Origin: Actinomycetes bacterium
GTDB lineage: Bacteria; Actinomycetota; Actinomycetes; JAJYSQ01
DNA length: 5,478 bases
NCBI GenBank assembly: GCA_021793495.1
Contig: JAJYSQ010000163.1
Span: 1 to 5,478, forward strand
Direction of reading: 5' to 3'
A model generated the notes under the pieces. The model did not search any database and was not told where the DNA came from. It saw nothing but the letters and a program-made list of their open reading frames with translations. Numbering within the stretch: position 1 is the first letter of the stretch; every line of letters begins with the position of its first letter. This document shows positions 4,988-5,478 of this stretch, piece by piece. The position numbers and the translations under genes are program-made.

Positions 4988-4992
4988 AGGAG
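4988..4992 (+). promoter_or_regulatory. Ribosome binding site of the Rep-like gene
   Basis: AGGAG lies 5 bases before GTG at 4998 and only 2 bases before the adjacent in-frame GTG at 4995, so it favours 4998 as the start. Confidence 0.6.
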
Positions 4993-4997
4993 CCGTG

Positions 4998-5478
4998 GTG
5001 CTCACTCTTACCCCGGTGTCGGTTCCCACCGTCCAGCAGCTTGAGGACCTGGTGGGGGCCGACGCCCCCGTCCTGGCCTCGATCGACGACGTCCAGTCCG
5101 TCGCGGCACTGCTGCGGGCCCGCTACGGCCTGCACACCGGCTCGTCCCTGGGCTGGTCCACCCGGTCCCCGCAGGACACCCTGTTCCGGACGGACGGGGC
5201 CGCGTGGGAGCCCGGCACACGCGTCCCGGCGGTACCCGGTCAGGGCTGGTCGGCCGGCGACCGCGTCTACACGCTGCGGGTCTCCCCCGGCACCATCGCC
5301 GTGGCCGAACGCACGATCACCGGCATGGTCGCCGGCGTCGACGACGACCAGGAAGTCCCGGGCGCCGAGTCACACCGCGTCATGGCCCAAGGCGAGCTGC
5401 ACCTGGGCCTCGATGACGATGAGCGCGCCAAGCGCGCTGCGATCCGCGAGTGGTCCGGGCCGAGCCGGGCCCGTATGG
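4998..5478 (+). CDS. N-terminal part of a probable replication initiation protein (3' end outside window)
   Basis: GTG at 4998 with AGGAG upstream; the frame stays open for 160 codons to the right edge. No membrane span or signal is present. The visible part is soluble, with a polar N-terminus, a likely beta-rich middle (TRVPAVPGQGWSAGDRVYTL, then TIAVAERTITGMVAG) and a charged segment ending REWSGPSRARM (150-160). A WS-x-x-SRxRM block resembles one I recall near the N-terminal third of rolling-circle initiators from actinobacterial plasmids and phages, where it precedes the catalytic motifs. Filamentous phages need such an initiator (pII in Ff, RstA in CTXphi). The HUH and catalytic Tyr motifs would lie beyond the window, so the call is not proven. 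G and C are balanced or C-rich on the coding strand, unlike the preceding gene, and a gap separates the two, so it probably forms its own unit. Confidence 0.5.
   Translation, partial: MLTLTPVSVPTVQQLEDLVGADAPVLASIDDVQSVAALLRARYGLHTGSSLGWSTRSPQDTLFRTDGAAWEPGTRVPAVPGQGWSAGDRVYTLRVSPGTIAVAERTITGMVAGVDDDQEVPGAESHRVMAQGELHLGLDDDERAKRAAIREWSGPSRARM

Larger units (their letters stand above)
1..5478 (+). mobile_element. Inovirus-like (filamentous phage) genome segment, probably prophage or episome
   Basis: All supported genes lie on the plus strand and most overlap by 1 to 8 bases. The order is tiny membrane proteins, coat-like protein, large secreted anchored protein, small two-span protein, Zot-type ATPase, then a Rep-like gene. 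This matches the morphogenesis module of filamentous phages (Ff VIII-III-VI-I; CTXphi cep-orfU-ace-zot). No integrase, attachment site, secretin or host gene is visible, and both ends cut through genes, so the element extends beyond the window. Absence of a secretin would suit a host with one membrane. A conjugative or pilus-like element sharing a TraX-like gene is a less likely alternative. Confidence 0.72.

Noticed and set aside
1..5478. CRISPR array, tRNA, rRNA, integrase or attachment site
   Set aside because: No regularly spaced repeats, no cloverleaf-like sequence, no recombinase motif and no long direct repeat were seen.

Overview
The window looks like part of an inovirus-like (filamentous phage) genome or prophage from a high-GC actinobacterium. 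The DNA is very GC-rich, most genes start with GTG, codons end mainly in G or C, and nearly all genes are joined by ATGA, GTGA or TGATG overlaps on the plus strand. The strongest evidence is gene order: a small coat-like protein with signal peptide, one membrane span and a lysine-rich tail (456-803), then a large secreted, C-terminally anchored protein (867-2645), a small two-span membrane protein (2642-2896), and a Zot/pI-type Walker ATPase (3751-4335). This parallels VIII-III-VI-I in Ff phages and cep-orfU-ace-zot in CTXphi. Species and integration state cannot be read from the window.

Layout. Positions 1-429 hold three tiny single-span membrane proteins: one cut by the left edge, then 48 and 32 aa. 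The coat-like gene follows, with an inverted repeat over its start codon and a strong hairpin after its stop. The pIII-like gene overlaps the pVI/Ace-like gene, which overlaps a TraX/DUF1624-like multi-span acyltransferase candidate (2896-3558). Two micro-ORFs of 31 and 35 aa, each with one membrane span, lead directly into a short Zot-like ATPase that has no membrane span of its own. A 50-aa acidic zinc-ribbon protein and a 146-aa two-span protein complete the run. After a 67-base gap with a hairpin, a probable replication initiator starts at 4998 and runs off the right edge.

How the genes may work together (inference from the inovirus model): the Rep-like protein would copy the circular genome. 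The ATPase, with one or more small membrane proteins, would drive virion extrusion through a single membrane. The coat protein would form the filament, the tiny hydrophobic proteins could cap one end, and the pVI- and pIII-like proteins would cap and arm the other. The acyltransferase could modify the virion or the host surface.

Most unusual points: the hairpin after the coat gene shares an arm with a second hairpin that would mask the ribosome binding site of the next gene; the export ATPase seems split from its membrane anchor; an acyltransferase-like gene lies inside the morphogenesis operon; and base skew differs sharply between the structural genes and the ATPase and Rep genes.
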